Source: Chlorops oryzae (taxonomy: Eukaryota; Arthropoda; Insecta; Diptera; Chloropidae). Taken from it: a DNA stretch of 64,000 nucleotides. The translations under genes were made by a program, and so were the position numbers. The stretch spans positions 128,463,244 through 128,527,243 of the forward strand of contig CM035806.1 in the NCBI GenBank assembly GCA_020466095.1. The letters run 5' to 3'. The notes under the pieces are model-generated. The model worked only from the letters and a program-made list of their open reading frames with translations. It was not told the DNA's origin and ran no database searches. Of the stretch, positions 11,107-22,600 are shown piece by piece. Every line of letters begins with the position of its first letter. Positions within the stretch are counted from its first letter, which is position 1.

Positions 11107-11278
11107 GGTGCGTGAAGCTGCACCCCCCTTTGCATGAAATTAAAAAAAAAAATATGTGGGAAATATTTGCTTTTTTTTTGCTAATTAGTGCCCCACTTCG
11201 AAAATTTTTTGCTCGTCCCTGTCAGATATTAAGGACGAAAACATTTTGTATGAAAAGGGGGGTGTAGCTTCACACTTC
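11107..11278. repeat. Inverted repeat, 172 bp
   Basis: GAAGCTGCACCCCCCTTT on the left is mirrored by GGGGGGTGTAGCTTC on the right. The motif TGTGGGAA.TATTTGC with a T run occurs inside it (about 11155) and again at about 11318, suggesting a decayed element larger than the hairpin. Confidence 0.6.
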
Positions 11279-12647
11279 AAAAAGAAGCTCTCTTAGTATT
11301 TTTCAAAAAGTTTTGAATATGTGGGAATTATTTGCTTTTTTTTTGCTTCTTAACTACGGGTTTTATTTATTTAAAAAAAGAAATTATAGATAAAAAATAA
11401 AAAAAACTGCTTTAAGCAAGCACATTTGACCTCCAAAACCGCGCTAAGAATGTTTTTATTTTAATTTAGATGTCCTCAACGCTTTATGTAGTAACTTCGT
11501 TAAAAAAAAAAAGAAAAAAATTGTTTTTAAGACATTAAAAATTTCTTCGACCTGCCAATGGATTCGAAACAGGCGGCTTGAATCAATACGTTGCACTGTT
11601 ATTATTTTCTCAACAGGAAAGTCCAATGCTGTATTTGTACAGACTTCTGTTACTAACAGACTTTGAGTATGCTTCGGAACTTGAAGAAGCTGTTAGTGTA
11701 TACATACCAGAGTTGTAAAAAATTTAAATCATTTCGGATTTAAATCATTTTGATTTATTTATCTTTTGATTGCAATCATTTTATTCGAAAATCATGAAGA
11801 TTTAAATCTGAATTAATTCTTTGATGATAGCTTTTTGGTGATTTATAATTCACTTTGGGGCAATCAATTGATTTATATTTTGAATTGTCAATCATTTGAT
11901 TTAAATCAAAAAGGATTTAAATCAATTGATTTAATTCAAAATGATTTCAATCATGTGATTTAAATCCAAAAAGATTTAAATCATTTTTGAATGAAATCAG
12001 AAAGATTTCAATCATTTGATTTAAATACAAAAAAATTTAAATCAGTGTTGATTTAATTCAAAAATGATTTAAATCACTCTATGTAAATCAAACAAGTGAG
12101 ACTGATGTGGTCAGGTAAGCCCGACACTACAAACCCGAATTAGTGCACTTCATATTTCACTAAAACTATCTGTTTAGTGGTTATGCACTTTTTATATCTA
12201 CTACCACTTATAATTAGTGGTAGTTAACCAATTAAACTTCCACTACCACTAATAGTTAGAGTTAGTTGAACAAAACACTCCACTAGTAGTGAAACAGCAA
12301 ACCCAAACCGCTAACATTTCAGTGAAAATCGAAGATATATTTGGCAACCACTAATTTTATATGACAACTATAAAAAAATGATTCTAAGAGAATTCGTTAA
12401 CCAAATCTGGGGAGAAGTTTGTGAGAGTGATATTGTACGTCAACAAGCATTACTTTTTAAGCCAGTTTTCGTTTTTGTTTTCGAACTCAATATTTTTCAT
12501 TTACTTTATACAAAGAAGAAAGCGGCAGGAACTAACGCAGGCGGTCATTAAGGGGTTTTAAATCTCCTCTAAAATGCATGGAGACTCAGGAAAATAGGCA
12601 ATCCTAAGGTCGTTCAGATTTCGTCTTGCCCTAGTTTTTCACTTGCA

Positions 12648-12878
12648 ATGCCAATAAATAGAATATATGATGCAACTTGCTCGGAATCCTCAGAAGAAGA
12701 ACGAAAAGATGATGACAAAAGTGCACCGGGAATAAGTAACTTGATTTTTGATGGCGTGTTCTATAAAATTGTTGAAAAGGTAAAATATGTCAAACACATT
12801 ATAGATGTGGTTAAATTGAAGAGGTGCTTAGGTCGATTTAAGCGAAAATTGAGTTATTTAGTTTCATTAGTAAATTAA
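12648..12878 (+). CDS. 76-codon frame in left arm of the hAT palindrome
   Basis: The frame is a 76-residue peptide starting MPINRIYDATCSESSEEERK, acidic at the N-terminus and basic at the C-terminus (LKRCLGRFKRKLSYL). The same frame occurs in the right arm with one visible change (GVF to GMF), so it has stayed open in both. I recognise no domain. It may be a captured host fragment or part of the element's 3' region. It runs convergent to the transposase gene. Confidence 0.4.
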   Translation: MPINRIYDATCSESSEEERKDDDKSAPGISNLIFDGVFYKIVEKVKYVKHIIDVVKLKRCLGRFKRKLSYLVSLVN

Positions 12879-13017
12879 GTTTACTTAACCCGTTGCAGTT
12901 CTCACGTCGAAAATCATTTAGTGTTTTCGAGCAACTAATGTATGTTAAAAAAAACTTATTTTATAGTGTAATATTTGTAATAAAATACAGCTAATTAAAT
13001 TTTTATTGTAATTATTT

Positions 13018-15449
13018 TTATTTATTTTTCAATATTTGTTCATAATTGTTCACTTTTAAAAGAAGTAGTTTTTCAAAATGCTCGTCGGTCAGATAACCTC
13101 GCCTGGGTGCGTTCAAGAATGCTGCATGGGAAAAAAGTCTTTCAACTGCAGCCGAAGATGGCAATGGACAATTAAATTTGAAAAATGCTTTCCTCATGCA
13201 TTTATAATTGTTGAGCAATTGGAAGCCTTTTGAATTGTCAGCAACATATGCAAATAGCTCCGGTTGCCATTGGAAAGAGCCAGTTTTGGATTGTTTTTCT
13301 GGGGTTTCTAAATACAAATTAATTGAAATCGTTATATGCTGAGTGATGAATGAAACTCTTTCAACGAACCTGAAATGTCAAAAAATAAATATTTTGATGC
13401 CTCAGAATCATCGAGCTGATCTATCTCTTCCACCGGCTCATCTTTAAAAAAGTTTGTGAGCGCCATCTTAGCCACTTCCATTGCTTCAGCTTCTTTGCAC
13501 GTGTCAAACGCTGGGTTGATAGCCTTTATCCATTTCAGTTTAATGGAAGGGCAGAGAAGAGAAGCTACCACAGCCAATTCTGACCCCTTTTTCAAATTAA
13601 CATATGTGTCGAATCGCTTATCCAGTGCTGATACCATTCGCTTTGCCATTTCAACAACGTAGTCGCTTGAACCATTTTGAATCATTACACGATATTTTGC
13701 CTTTATTGTTGCCAACGTTGGGAGCAAATATCCATAGAACATTCCGTTTTCTGATTGTAAAAAATCGATTGCTTCAGCTATAGGTTGCAGTAAAACTACG
13801 TACTCGTTCATGTATTCAAAATCGAGGTCCAAAAAAGTCTCTATTTTGAGTTCATGGCAAAGTTTGTTGACATTTTTCTTGTGGAACAAAAGGTTTTTTA
13901 TCGAATCAAATAGTGAATTCCATCGTGTGACAACAGGATATATTAATTGTGATCCCAAGAGAGAAATGATCTTTTCAGACGATTTGGGACGGTTTACTTT
14001 GTTCCACAAACCAGAGCATTTTTTCATTATCTGATGAGGTCAAATAAAAACATAAAAATTATTGAGGAGCAATAAATGATTGAAAATTACAGAAGTCTAC
14101 AAATGGCATTGAACTTTTGGATCTGAGAAACTGAGAGTTGTTTTTTTTTACGACTTTAGAAAGTCAAAAAAATGTTTCTTAAAAAACCGTTGGAATATTT
14201 GAGTTCAGTACGCCAAATTACACTTAAAACAACTCTCAGTTTCTCAGATCCAAAACCGTGTATACTTGTGCTATCATTACATTTTTATGCTTCTCATAGC
14301 CATGCAAATTTGAGCGTAAAATAGTATTAAAGTCTGTAGTGGCAAGCAGATTTAGCGTATGTGACGCGCATCTCACGTGATTTGGCAAAAGATTGTCTAA
14401 GGACTGACTTGAAAGTTCTGCACTCTCTTCTAAAGCTTCCCATTCTTCTTCCAAGTCAGTGTGCGTTATTAAGTCTTGGGGATCGGCAATGCCAAATTCT
14501 TTAAAGGCTTTGACAAAATTAGAGCCATTATCCGTCGTTGTTGCCACAATATTTTCCAAAGTAAGCCCAAAATCGTCGTGTGCTTCCATTATTTTTCGGT
14601 GAATAGCATCATATGTGTGACTTCCAGTGAATCGTCTGCATGCCAACGCAACTGACTGCCTTTGAAAATTGTCATCGATCCAATGGCACGTATATCCGAA
14701 AAAACTTCTATGCTTCGTTGACCAGATGTCAGCCGTTGTGCAAAAAAAATTCCCGGCCTTAATCATGGTTTTGATCCTTTCCTTCATACACAAAAAGGTT
14801 TGGTCCAACAGTTTCATTGCGGTAGGTCGACTAAGCCGTTCAAAGATGGATTGGCATATCTTATAACTTCTTTAAAAGAATCCGATTCAACAATTGAGAT
14901 GGGTAGCATATTTTTCACAATGTGGTTTAAAACAAGTTTTTTGAAATGGTCCTGGCTGGTAGTTTTTATTTGTTGACACTTTTTTCCCGCTTGGTATTCT
15001 TCATATTTATTTGGGTGCTTCGTGCGCAAATGTCGGATAAAATTGGATGTAACAGTTACGTAGCCGGTTAAAATAGCCTTGCAAGTATGACACTTTGCTG
15101 ACACAGTTCCTTTCTCATTTTGTTTTTCATTTTTAGATGATTTTGGCTGTTTGAATAAAAAAAGGTAATTCGAACCATATCAAAAGCAACGACAGTTTAC
15201 TTATGTATGTCAACTAACCGTTTCGACTATATCGAAGAACTCTCGAAACAATAATGGTACTGCTTCGACATAAGCTTGTGATGACGTGCTGGAAGAGTCC
15301 ATCTGAGCTTGAAAATAATCTTTGCAATCTGATTCCCTATCGTACAGGCGCCGCTTTCGTTTTCTGATGTCGACGGTGAAATTGGGATCTGAGATTTCAT
15401 CATCACACGAAAAATCGTTATTCTCCTCAAAAATGTTATTTTCCGACAT
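13018..15449 (-). CDS. hAT transposase (BED finger to hATC), one frameshift
   Basis: The exons run right to left. Exon 1 (15449 to about 15231) is acidic, starting MSENNIFEENNDFSC. Exon 2 (from 15146) carries a BED zinc finger, CHTC..NFIRHLRTKHP. The next segment holds the catalytic core, NFFCTTADIWSTKHRSFFGY and TTTDNGSNFVKAF. Another exon (14034 to about 13370) has YPVVTRWNSLFDSIKN. The last exon (about 13308-13018) holds the dimerisation domain, PLPSSAAVERLFSHAAF. A single-base frameshift near 14860 separates IRYANPS from IFERLSRPTAMKLL. The intron between 14286 and 14036 contains a small MITE. The enzyme would excise and insert hAT elements with 8-bp TSDs. Apart from the frameshift all domains are present, so loss of activity may be recent or an assembly error. 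Confidence 0.85.
14115..14255. mobile_element. Small inverted-repeat insert in the hAT transposase intron
   Basis: GGATCTGAGAAACTGAGAGT is mirrored by ACTCTCAGTTTCTCAGATCC. It sits in the intron between the KHKN and IMKKCSGLW coding blocks, so it need not break the protein. Confidence 0.7.
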
Positions 15450-15554
15450 TTTAAAAAGTTTGTTAATAAAACGAAATTTTCATGAGAATTCTGACATTGT
15501 GTGTTAACAAATATTGGGGTCAATCTCAGCAGAAATTGCTTTGAATTGTTCAGG

Positions 15555-15900
15555 ATGAGCCGGTGGAAGAGTTTCATTCATCACTCAGCATATAACGATT
15601 TCAATTAATTTGTATTTAGAAATCCCAGAAAAACAATCCAAAACTGGCTCTTTCCAATGGCAACCGGAGCTATTTGCATATGTTCGAAATTCAAAGGTTC
15701 CAATTGCTCAAAAAATTTAAATGTTTGAAAGCATTTTTCAAAAATTTGGTCCATTTCCATTTCGGTGGTTGAAAGCTTGATGATTTATCATCTTCTTTAA
15801 AAGAACGATTAACTGAGAGAGCATTTTGAAAAACAATTTTTTTAAAAGTAACAATTTGAACCAAATTTGAAAAATAAATAAAAATAATTACCTAAAAATT
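15555..15900 (+). pseudogene. Inverted second copy of the hAT 3' exon, decayed
   Basis: On the plus strand it repeats the coding DNA for ETPEKQSKTGSFQWQPELFAY almost perfectly up to about 15685. After that many substitutions and indels erase PLPSSAAVERLFS, while the flanking arm is nearly identical to the left arm. It cannot encode a dimerisation domain. Confidence 0.8.
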
Positions 15901-15995
15901 TAATTACCTTATTTTAAATTCCTTTCCTTTTGTTTTTTTTAATAATTTTGGCTGAAAAATAAATATTTTCGACCTAAAGCAACGGTTAAGTAAAC

Positions 15996-16226
15996 TTAAT
16001 TTACTAATGAAACTAAATAACTCAATTTTCGCTTAAATCGACCTAAGCACCTCTTCAATTTAACCACATCTATAATGTGTTTGACATATTTTACCTTTTC
16101 AACAATTTTATAGAACATGCCATCAAAAATCAAGTTACTTATTCCCGGTGCACTTTTGTCATCATCTTTTCGTTCTTCTTCTGAGGATTCCGAGCAAGTT
16201 GCATCATATATTCTATTTATTGGCAT
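15996..16226 (-). CDS. 76-codon frame in right arm of the hAT palindrome
   Basis: This is the inverted duplicate of 12648-12878 with one amino-acid change. See that entry for its features. Near identity shows that the arms are young or have been homogenised here. Confidence 0.4.
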   Translation of the reverse strand: MPINRIYDATCSESSEEERKDDDKSAPGISNLIFDGMFYKIVEKVKYVKHIIDVVKLKRCLGRFKRKLSYLVSLVN

Positions 16227-17154
16227 TGCAAGTGAAAAACTAGGGCAAGACGAAATCTGAACGACCTTAGGATTGCCTATTTTCCTGAGTCTCCATGCAT
16301 TTTAGAGGAGATTTAAAACCCCTTAATGACCGCCTGCGTTAGTTCCTGCCGCTTTCTTCTTTGTATAAAGTAAATGAAAAATATTGAGTTCGAAAACAAA
16401 AACGAAAACTGGCTTAAAAAGTAATGCTTGTTGACGTACAATATCACTCTCACAAACTTCTCCCCAGATTTGGTTAACGAATTCTCTTAGAATCATTTTT
16501 TATAGTTGTCATATAAAATTAGTGGTTGCCAAATATATCTTCGATTTTCACTGAAATGTTAGCGGTTTGGGTTTGCTGTTTCACTACTAGTGGAGTGTTT
16601 TGTTCAACTAACTCTAACTATTAGTGGTAGTGGAGTTTAATTGGTTAACTACCACTAATTATAAGTGGTAGTAGATATAAAAAGTGCATAACCACTAAAC
16701 AGATAGTTTTAGTGAAATATGAAGTGCACTAATTCGGGTTTGTAGTGTCGGGCTTACCTGACCACATCAGTCTCACTTGTTTGATTTACATAGAGTGATT
16801 TAAATCATTTTTGAATTAAATCAACACTGATTTAAATTTTTTTGTATTTAAATCAAATGATTGAAATCTTTCTGATTTCATTCAAAAATGATTTAAATCT
16901 TTTTGGATTTAAATCACATGATTGAAATCATTTTGAATTAAATCAATTGATTTAAATCCTTTTTGATTTAAATCAAATGATTGACAATTCAAAATATAAA
17001 TCAATTGATTGCCCCAAAGTGAATTATCTTCATGATTTTCGAATAAAATGAATTAAATCTTTTTTTTCCAATCAGGCTGTGATTGATTCTTGAATCAATC
17101 TTGAAATGATTGATTCTTTTACAGCTCTGATACATACTCAATTTTACGACATGC

Positions 17155-17235
17155 TCGTTAAGATGATTATGTAGTGCAGCGGTAGAGTCTCTGCCTCTTG
17201 CTCGTGGGGTTAGAGTTTCAAATCTCGCCGAGGTC
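17155..17235 (+). tRNA. tRNA-like sequence (degenerate)
   Basis: TGTAGTGCAGCGGTAGAG resembles a D arm and A box, and GAGTTTCAAATCTCG resembles a T arm and B box. The middle does not give a clean anticodon stem. It lies just outside the palindromic hAT. It is probably SINE-derived. Confidence 0.4.
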
Positions 17236-17239
17236 ATTT

Positions 17240-17849
17240 AAATCGTTGTCGGTTTCAATCAATGTTTCACTTTAGACGCTATTTACACACGGATTTTTAT
17301 CTCTATTTTGTTGTGTCTTGCTCGTGCGTCCATCGCTTTTAAACAAACTGATTTTTATCGACATGTGTTCCTATGTAAAATTATACGGGCTGTAAGACAT
17401 TTGCGATGTGTATACGGGCTGTAAATGTTTTTGTCATATGGCAACATCCTCGGTTTGCTTACAGTTTTCAATTTCGATTCAAGTTATAAAATTTATATTT
17501 TGTTGGATCTCTTTCCGGACGGAATAAATTTATCGGTCGTCATCCTTGTCCTTTGCAATACATCCTATCAGGTAAGTACTTCTTTATGTCAGGATTCATT
17601 GGATCTATTTACTTCGTGATTTTCTTCTTTTCATTTTCAGGCATTCAGTTAAGCTTCATGCGTCTCCCCTCTTTCAAATGGAATCATATCATTTTTCCTG
17701 GACAAAACTACAGCAACGGTCATTCCATCAGATAAGTACTTTTACGTCCTAGAATCTCTAAATCTGTATACTTTGAAGTATTTGCCAAATAAAGATTTTT
17801 ACGTGGAAGAGCAAAAGGGAAAATAAAAATATTGAAAAGCGGTTTAATA
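17240..17849. other. Spacer without a recognised gene
   Basis: Short open frames at 17425-17735 contain hydrophobic runs but no family signature. I cannot support a gene. Confidence 0.4.
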
Positions 17850-17979
17850 TAGGCTATTCACACTTATGTCTAAATCATGAGATTGAAGAATAAAATTTCA
17901 ATCGTCTTGTTTTAAAATGTTAAATTTGTTCTGACATTTTCTTAAATTCCGTGATTTTGACATAAGTGTGAATAGCCTA
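17850..17979. mobile_element. MITE with TA target site
   Basis: TAGGCTATTCACACTTATGT at the left is mirrored at the right, and both ends are flanked by TA. At 130 bp it may be a mariner-type MITE. Confidence 0.75.
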
Positions 17980-18004
17980 TAAGAAACTAGACAAGTTCGA
18001 ATAT

Positions 18005-18137
18005 GCCCTTTTACATTAGGGCAACTATTGCCGGCAATTTTTTGGTTTATGGGCGAGACGAAGCGCGGAGGGATAGTTTCCCTACATCCCGCGCTTCGTC
18101 TCGCCTATAAACTAAAAAATTGCCGGCAATAGTTGCC
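18005..18137. repeat. Hairpin related to the 6165 MITE
   Basis: The left end GCCCTTTTACATTAGG resembles the TIR at 6165. From 18020 the arms GGCAACTATTGCCGGCAATT are a nearly perfect palindrome enclosing GCGAGACGAAGCGCGG and its complement. The right terminus is truncated. Confidence 0.75.
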
Positions 18138-18973
18138 AGTGTTGCCGTTTTGGTAGAATTCTACCAATTTTGGTAAAAATTTATAAATAATTTTAATTTT
18201 GGTAGATTGGTAGTTTTGCGTGAGACTTGGTAGATTTGCATCATTTCCTCTTCATCGAATTGAAATAATTTGGAAACTTCGAAGATAAACACAACGGAAA
18301 AGGTGGCAAATCTCTTGACTTTTGGGTGGAAAAGCGACATTTATTTTATATATCGCACACTAATCACTAAATCGGCACAACTCACAATTTTGAATTTCTC
18401 GGGCAAACAGCCTATAACTCTCGACGCCTGTAAAATCAATTTCTTTTCTTTATTTTGTATTATTCTTAATTAACTGCAGAATCAATAAATATCAATATGA
18501 ATTTTTCAAGTGCATCTTCTCCTGCAGTAAAATGTTGGCGAACATGAAATAATTGATTGAAAAAATTTTGAATTGTGCAGGTTTAGTGATTAGTGTGCGA
18601 TATGTGTTTCGGTCGCTCAGAAGTTAATGCGTACCATCCCTGCAGTAATTGAGACTCACCCCCTACTCACCTATGGTGCACCTCAAAAAGACTACAACTA
18701 GTCCCCACATAATTTACTCTTACATGCATTCAACTCACCTCTTTAACATGGGGCCTACATTAAAAGAGAGTAGTGCATGTAAGACTCACCCATGGTGAGA
18801 CGTTTTGGGTGAGTTGGAGGTCAATTGACGATTTTGTTTATTTATGGAAAAAAAAATTTTTAATATTTGTTTTATTTTTTTTCTTCTTGTTTTTACTTTG
18901 TTTATTTTTTGTTTTTATGTTTTTAATCTTTTTTTTTGTTTAAACATTAGTTATGTTTTTTTAATTTTCTCGT

Positions 18974-19042
18974 CTCGAACGAACCTCGAACCGCTGATCT
19001 CTGGGTTGGTAAGTCTGCGTCTTAACCATTACGCTAAACAAG
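18974..19042 (-). tRNA. tRNA-like sequence in element copy 2 (first)
   Basis: On the minus strand, TAGCGTAATGGTTAAGACG (A box) is followed by AGCGGTTCGAGGTTC (B box). It matches 5452-5518 in position and sequence. Function is unproven. Confidence 0.5.
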
Positions 19043-19292
19043 GAAATTTAATATGTTGATCATAATGCTGACTTGAGTTTATGGTTGCTCAAGTTATTGT
19101 GAAATATTGAATTTTTCATAGAAAAAATTTTTCAATTGAAAAATTAATACTTAAAAAAAAATTTAATTATGAAAAAATACTTACATATTAAAGAAAAAAA
19201 ATTTTTTTTTTCAAAATTAACTAATAAAAAAAATTAATTAAAATATGAACATAAAAAAAAACTCTAGGCAATAGAGAAGAAAAAAAAATGTC

Positions 19293-19366
19293 CAACCGAG
19301 CCAGGGATCGAATCTCGACCTGCGTGGTTGCTGAGCGAGAGTCTTACCCTTTACGCTAATCAACTC
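19293..19366 (-). tRNA. tRNA-like sequence in element copy 2 (second)
   Basis: On the minus strand, TAGCGTAAAGGGTAAGAC is followed by a CTCTCGCTCAGCAACC loop region and AGATTCGATCCCTGG. It is the counterpart of 5750-5818 with a weaker anticodon stem. Confidence 0.5.
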
Positions 19367-19858
19367 TTGACGGTACGCCGATCAGAATGCGAACTTAAAG
19401 CAGACAACAACAAGCGCACAACAAGAGTACACAAAAAAATGAACTCACCGCCCCTCGATCTCTTACGGAACAGTCAGCGGTGAGACCTATAGAGGTCGAT
19501 CTTAGGTTAGACGTGCTCCATAGTTTTTATGGTCTAGTTGCTAACAGTCTCACCTAAGGTGGGTCCTATTTTGCAAACTGACCGCTCGTTTACTACAGGG
19601 ATGAATGAATGAGATGACAATTTCATACTTTGCTTCAAATTAAGTAAGTTTTCCCAGCTAGCTTTTATCAAAACAAAACAGAGATATAAATTAGCATTTC
19701 CAGCCCTAAACAATGTTATGCTGGCAGCAGAATTGCTGCATTCAAAGTCAAGTGATAGAAGCGTTTGGTCTCTAAAAATTTATTTTAGTTTTTAAGTTCT
19801 TTTAGTTTTAAGAATTTTGTTATGTTTGTGGAATGAATTCTATGTTTTTGATATTTTT

Positions 19859-19958
19859 NNNNNNNNNNNNNNNNNNNNNNNNNNNNNNNNNNNNNNNNNN
19901 NNNNNNNNNNNNNNNNNNNNNNNNNNNNNNNNNNNNNNNNNNNNNNNNNNNNNNNNNN
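19859..19958. other. Assembly gap (100 N)
   Basis: A 100-N placeholder. Open frames spanning it are meaningless. Confidence 0.99.
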
Positions 19959-20386
19959 TTAATTTCTGTGTTTCTTTTCACTTTTTTGACACATGTGACA
20001 TATGACAGATTGCCTCTGTTGCACTAAAAAGTTCTGTAGTACTACCTTTTTTCCTCGGAGAAAAAAATAGAAAATTTCTGCTGACATTCCTTACCGAACT
20101 GGAGACCAGCCTTTACAAGTAAATAAGTTCGTAAAGGGAGCTGATTACAAAGCGGCCAAGCTTAAGTAAAAAGTAATGATGCTTGTAATCGATTCTTTCT
20201 GGCATACTGACTGCTAAGTATTGGAGAAGTATTGGATTCCGTAACGTACATTTGCGCCGGTGGGTCTCTTTCTCTCTCTCCTGAGTACAGGAAAATTGTG
20301 TTTCGAGAGAGAGGAAATATCATTCTTTTTTTTTGTGAATTTCGAAGTTTCCTTGAAATCTTTCTGCTGTTATAATTATTAGATCT

Positions 20387-20482
20387 GTTCACGTACTTCA
20401 CGAAACTGCCCAAAACCGGCCAATTTTTTGAAAACTGTATGAAAATTGGGCAGTTTTGGGCAGTTTCGTGCAGTACGGGAAC
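20387..20482. repeat. Inverted repeat, CACGAAACTGCCC family
   Basis: CACGAAACTGCCCAAAAC at the left is mirrored by GTTTTGGGCAGTTTCGTG at the right. The same sequence starts the repeat at 36211, so this is a dispersed family. Confidence 0.7.
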
Positions 20483-20495
20483 ATACCTAATGTTT

Positions 20496-20571
20496 GGCTC
20501 GGCCAAGGATCGAACCCGCGATCTTCGTCTTGTGAGGCCAGTATGCATGCACTAAGCTACGCCCTGCTGAC
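20496..20571 (-). tRNA. tRNA-like sequence
   Basis: On the minus strand it has GGCGTAGCTTAGTGCATGC (A box and D arm) and GCGGGTTCGATCCTTGG (T arm and B box). The acceptor stem is poor. It abuts the inverted repeat 20387-20482. It is probably tRNA-derived repeat DNA. Confidence 0.5.
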
Positions 20572-20750
20572 GATAAAACCCTATTAAAAACCATCCAATG
20601 ATATTCAAGCCAGACGAGCTCAAAATGGAAATGACCATCGGGCATCACTTTTTCGCTCCACCTCGCTGACACTGTCATTCTGAGCATTTCACCGAGGCGT
20701 CCGCTCTGAAGGACGCGCGGACTTGTTCACCGCCGACATAATATTCTACT

Positions 20751-21994
20751 GGGTTACGTCGATTATCACTCATATTCTCAACCTTGCACGCACACACACC
20801 TGCATATGACGGCGTCCCACACCTGTTTTCTACACAAAACACCTGCGTGCGCGTATCGTTTCGGTGTCGGGGTCGATGTCGTTGTCGTCGTCGTCGTCGG
20901 TGAATCGGTGTTTCATCGACTGTGGGTGTTAACCGCATTCACTTGAATTGCTCAGCTCAGTGGCTGTTTTAGATATTTTAGCAGTAAGCCCCTGGAACGG
21001 TGAATTACTGATACCTATTAATTACTCATAAGAAGTGGCAACAATCGATTGTTGCGTTATCTTAAAGAAACTATTTATTCTGTTGCTTTATATATGTATG
21101 GGTGGCTTTGCAGCCACAAAGCTTTATACTTATTATAAGAAAAGTTAAATAGTGAGCATAAATTTGATCGAAGAGCACAAATAGGGCTAAAATAAATAAG
21201 TATACTTTTTGCTGGCAGCTGAATTGCGCCAACTGGTGGCATTGGCATTATGACGAGTCCTGAGCTAACCGTTTTAAAGGCATATCAATCATAAGACAGC
21301 CTGGAATCTGTATCAAAAAGCTACGAAATTTTTTCATAGGTACAATAAGAAGAACCCCAAAACGAGAAAAGATGATTTCCAAATTTCCCAATTTCGTAAT
21401 GCACTTCGGTATGATCTCATGAAAACGGCGAAAACAAAGTGCACAAAGAAAAAATTATAAACTTACGGGTAAAGCGGAAATTAACTTTAATTTCCTCAAT
21501 TTTGTGTTAATTTGCTTCTTCATACATAGTTTTGTTTGCCTTTGCTTTGTAATCTGTACAGTTTTTGGAAGCTGCTGCCGCCTTACTTGGCGTTGGTGTT
21601 TTTTCCCTATCAATTGGCTAACATCCATATACATATGTATGGTATGTATATATGTATGGATGCATGTATGACATAATGCCTACACCGAACGCAACGAGTT
21701 GGCACAATAAGCATTGATGTAGGTAAACTGATTTTTTGGCTTGTTAATTTCATACTTGGCATCAGCAGGATATACATACATACATATATACCTACTTATT
21801 AGTTCAATGCGCATCTTGTAACAGGCAGAAAAACATAAGCGAGTGCATACACATACACTCACTATCTTAGTAATATTGCCTGCTGACGCTGGCAATAAAA
21901 GTGCGCACATATGTATGTATGTTGCCACGCCTACAAATGAAATAAATATACATATGAAGGCATTCATGTGAAACTACTTCAAGCTTTTCATTTG
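20751..21994. repeat. 1.25-kb direct duplication, copy 1
   Basis: From GGGTTACGTCGATTATC to CAAGCTTTTCATTTG this matches 23246-24514 nearly base for base, with small indels mostly in homopolymers and short tandem repeats. It contains GTCGTCGTC and ATGTATGT tracts. I find no convincing gene and no TIRs at its edges, so it looks like a duplicated genomic segment. Confidence 0.85.
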
Positions 21995-22122
21995 AAAATC
22001 TAGAAAAACAAGATGAGAGTGGTACTGTGGGGCAAGCTAGACCGTACAGAACCCTACTAGTTTTCAAGCTTATTACTGCATAAATACGCGTTGCAATGCA
22101 CTTTATATAGTTATTAGAAGAA

Positions 22123-22600
22123 ACAAGTAAAGAAATTTACATCGGCTAAGCCGATTACACACATACCTTTTCCTCAGCCTAATATATGTAAAACATTACC
22201 TTTCTTCAGTTGCAGTCGGCAAAAAAAAAAAAGGTGTGTATGGGTAAATTCTTGTGTTGACCATTCAATATCAAAATTTTTGCAAATTCGCGATGTTAAT
22301 CATTGTCAAAATGTACCGTAAGAGGGCATTAAGTCTATCTGAAAAATACTCAATTCAAAATAGTGAAGATCAAATTTTTGCGAATTTCGAATTGTGGTCA
22401 ATTTTTAAAATTTAACCATAAGTGACGACTTTATTTGACGGCTAATACACAATCAGAAGCAAAAAAAAAAACAGTTTATATACAGATATGGGAATAAGAA
22501 AAGAGGGTTTTTTCTAATGTGTGTGATGAGCCAAAGCTTAAGTCTACATAGTAGCTATACCCCCAAAACACAAATTTCAATAGGCTGGGATGTATATATA
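22123..22600 (-). mobile_element. mini-me/DINE-like element fragment
   Basis: The left end ACAAGTAAAGAAATTTACAT is followed by the hairpin ATCGGCTAAGCCGAT, as in 34490-35522. Both later share AAGTCTA.A.AGTAGCTATACCC. The (GTCY)n end is missing here. Confidence 0.6.

Larger units (their letters stand above)
11708..17129. mobile_element. Palindromic hAT transposon with two inverted 3' ends
   Basis: The element is 5422 bp. It starts CAGAGTTGTAAAAAATT and ends TTCTTTTACAGCTCTG, a Tol2-like hAT terminus (CAGAG.TGTAAAA). It is flanked by the exact 8-bp TSD ATACATAC (11700-11707, 17130-17137). The left arm (about 11708-13430) reappears inverted on the right (about 15545-17129). Each arm holds the TIR, a subterminal array of TTTAAATCA-type motifs, a CACTA/TAGTGG-rich block, a 76-codon frame and the 3' exon of a hAT transposase. 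The central 2.1 kb carries the rest of the transposase. The normal 5' terminus has thus been replaced by a second 3' terminus. The right arm lacks about 57 bp (left 13368-13424) and is locally eroded at 15690-15990. Transcription through it would give a long hairpin RNA (inference). Confidence 0.9.
18638..19600. mobile_element. tRNA-bearing inverted-repeat element, copy 2
   Basis: It starts CCCTGCAGTAATTGAGAC and ends TTACTACAGGG. The subterminal ACTCACC and GGTGAG blocks and the AT-rich core match copy 1 (5136-6039) in order. The two tRNA-like segments, on the minus strand, are in the same relative positions. The core includes GCTGACTTGAG and GGTTGCTCAAGT as in copy 1. No open frame and no clear TSD were found. 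Confidence 0.7.

Noticed and set aside
11708..17129. Palindrome as a simple fold-back assembly error
   Set aside because: A fold-back error would mirror the flanks too. Here the flanks differ and carry a same-orientation 8-bp TSD, and the arms differ by a deletion and an eroded patch.
20162..20938. Overlapping open frames on minus
   Set aside because: They cross an inverted repeat, a tRNA-like sequence and GTC tracts; no coding evidence.
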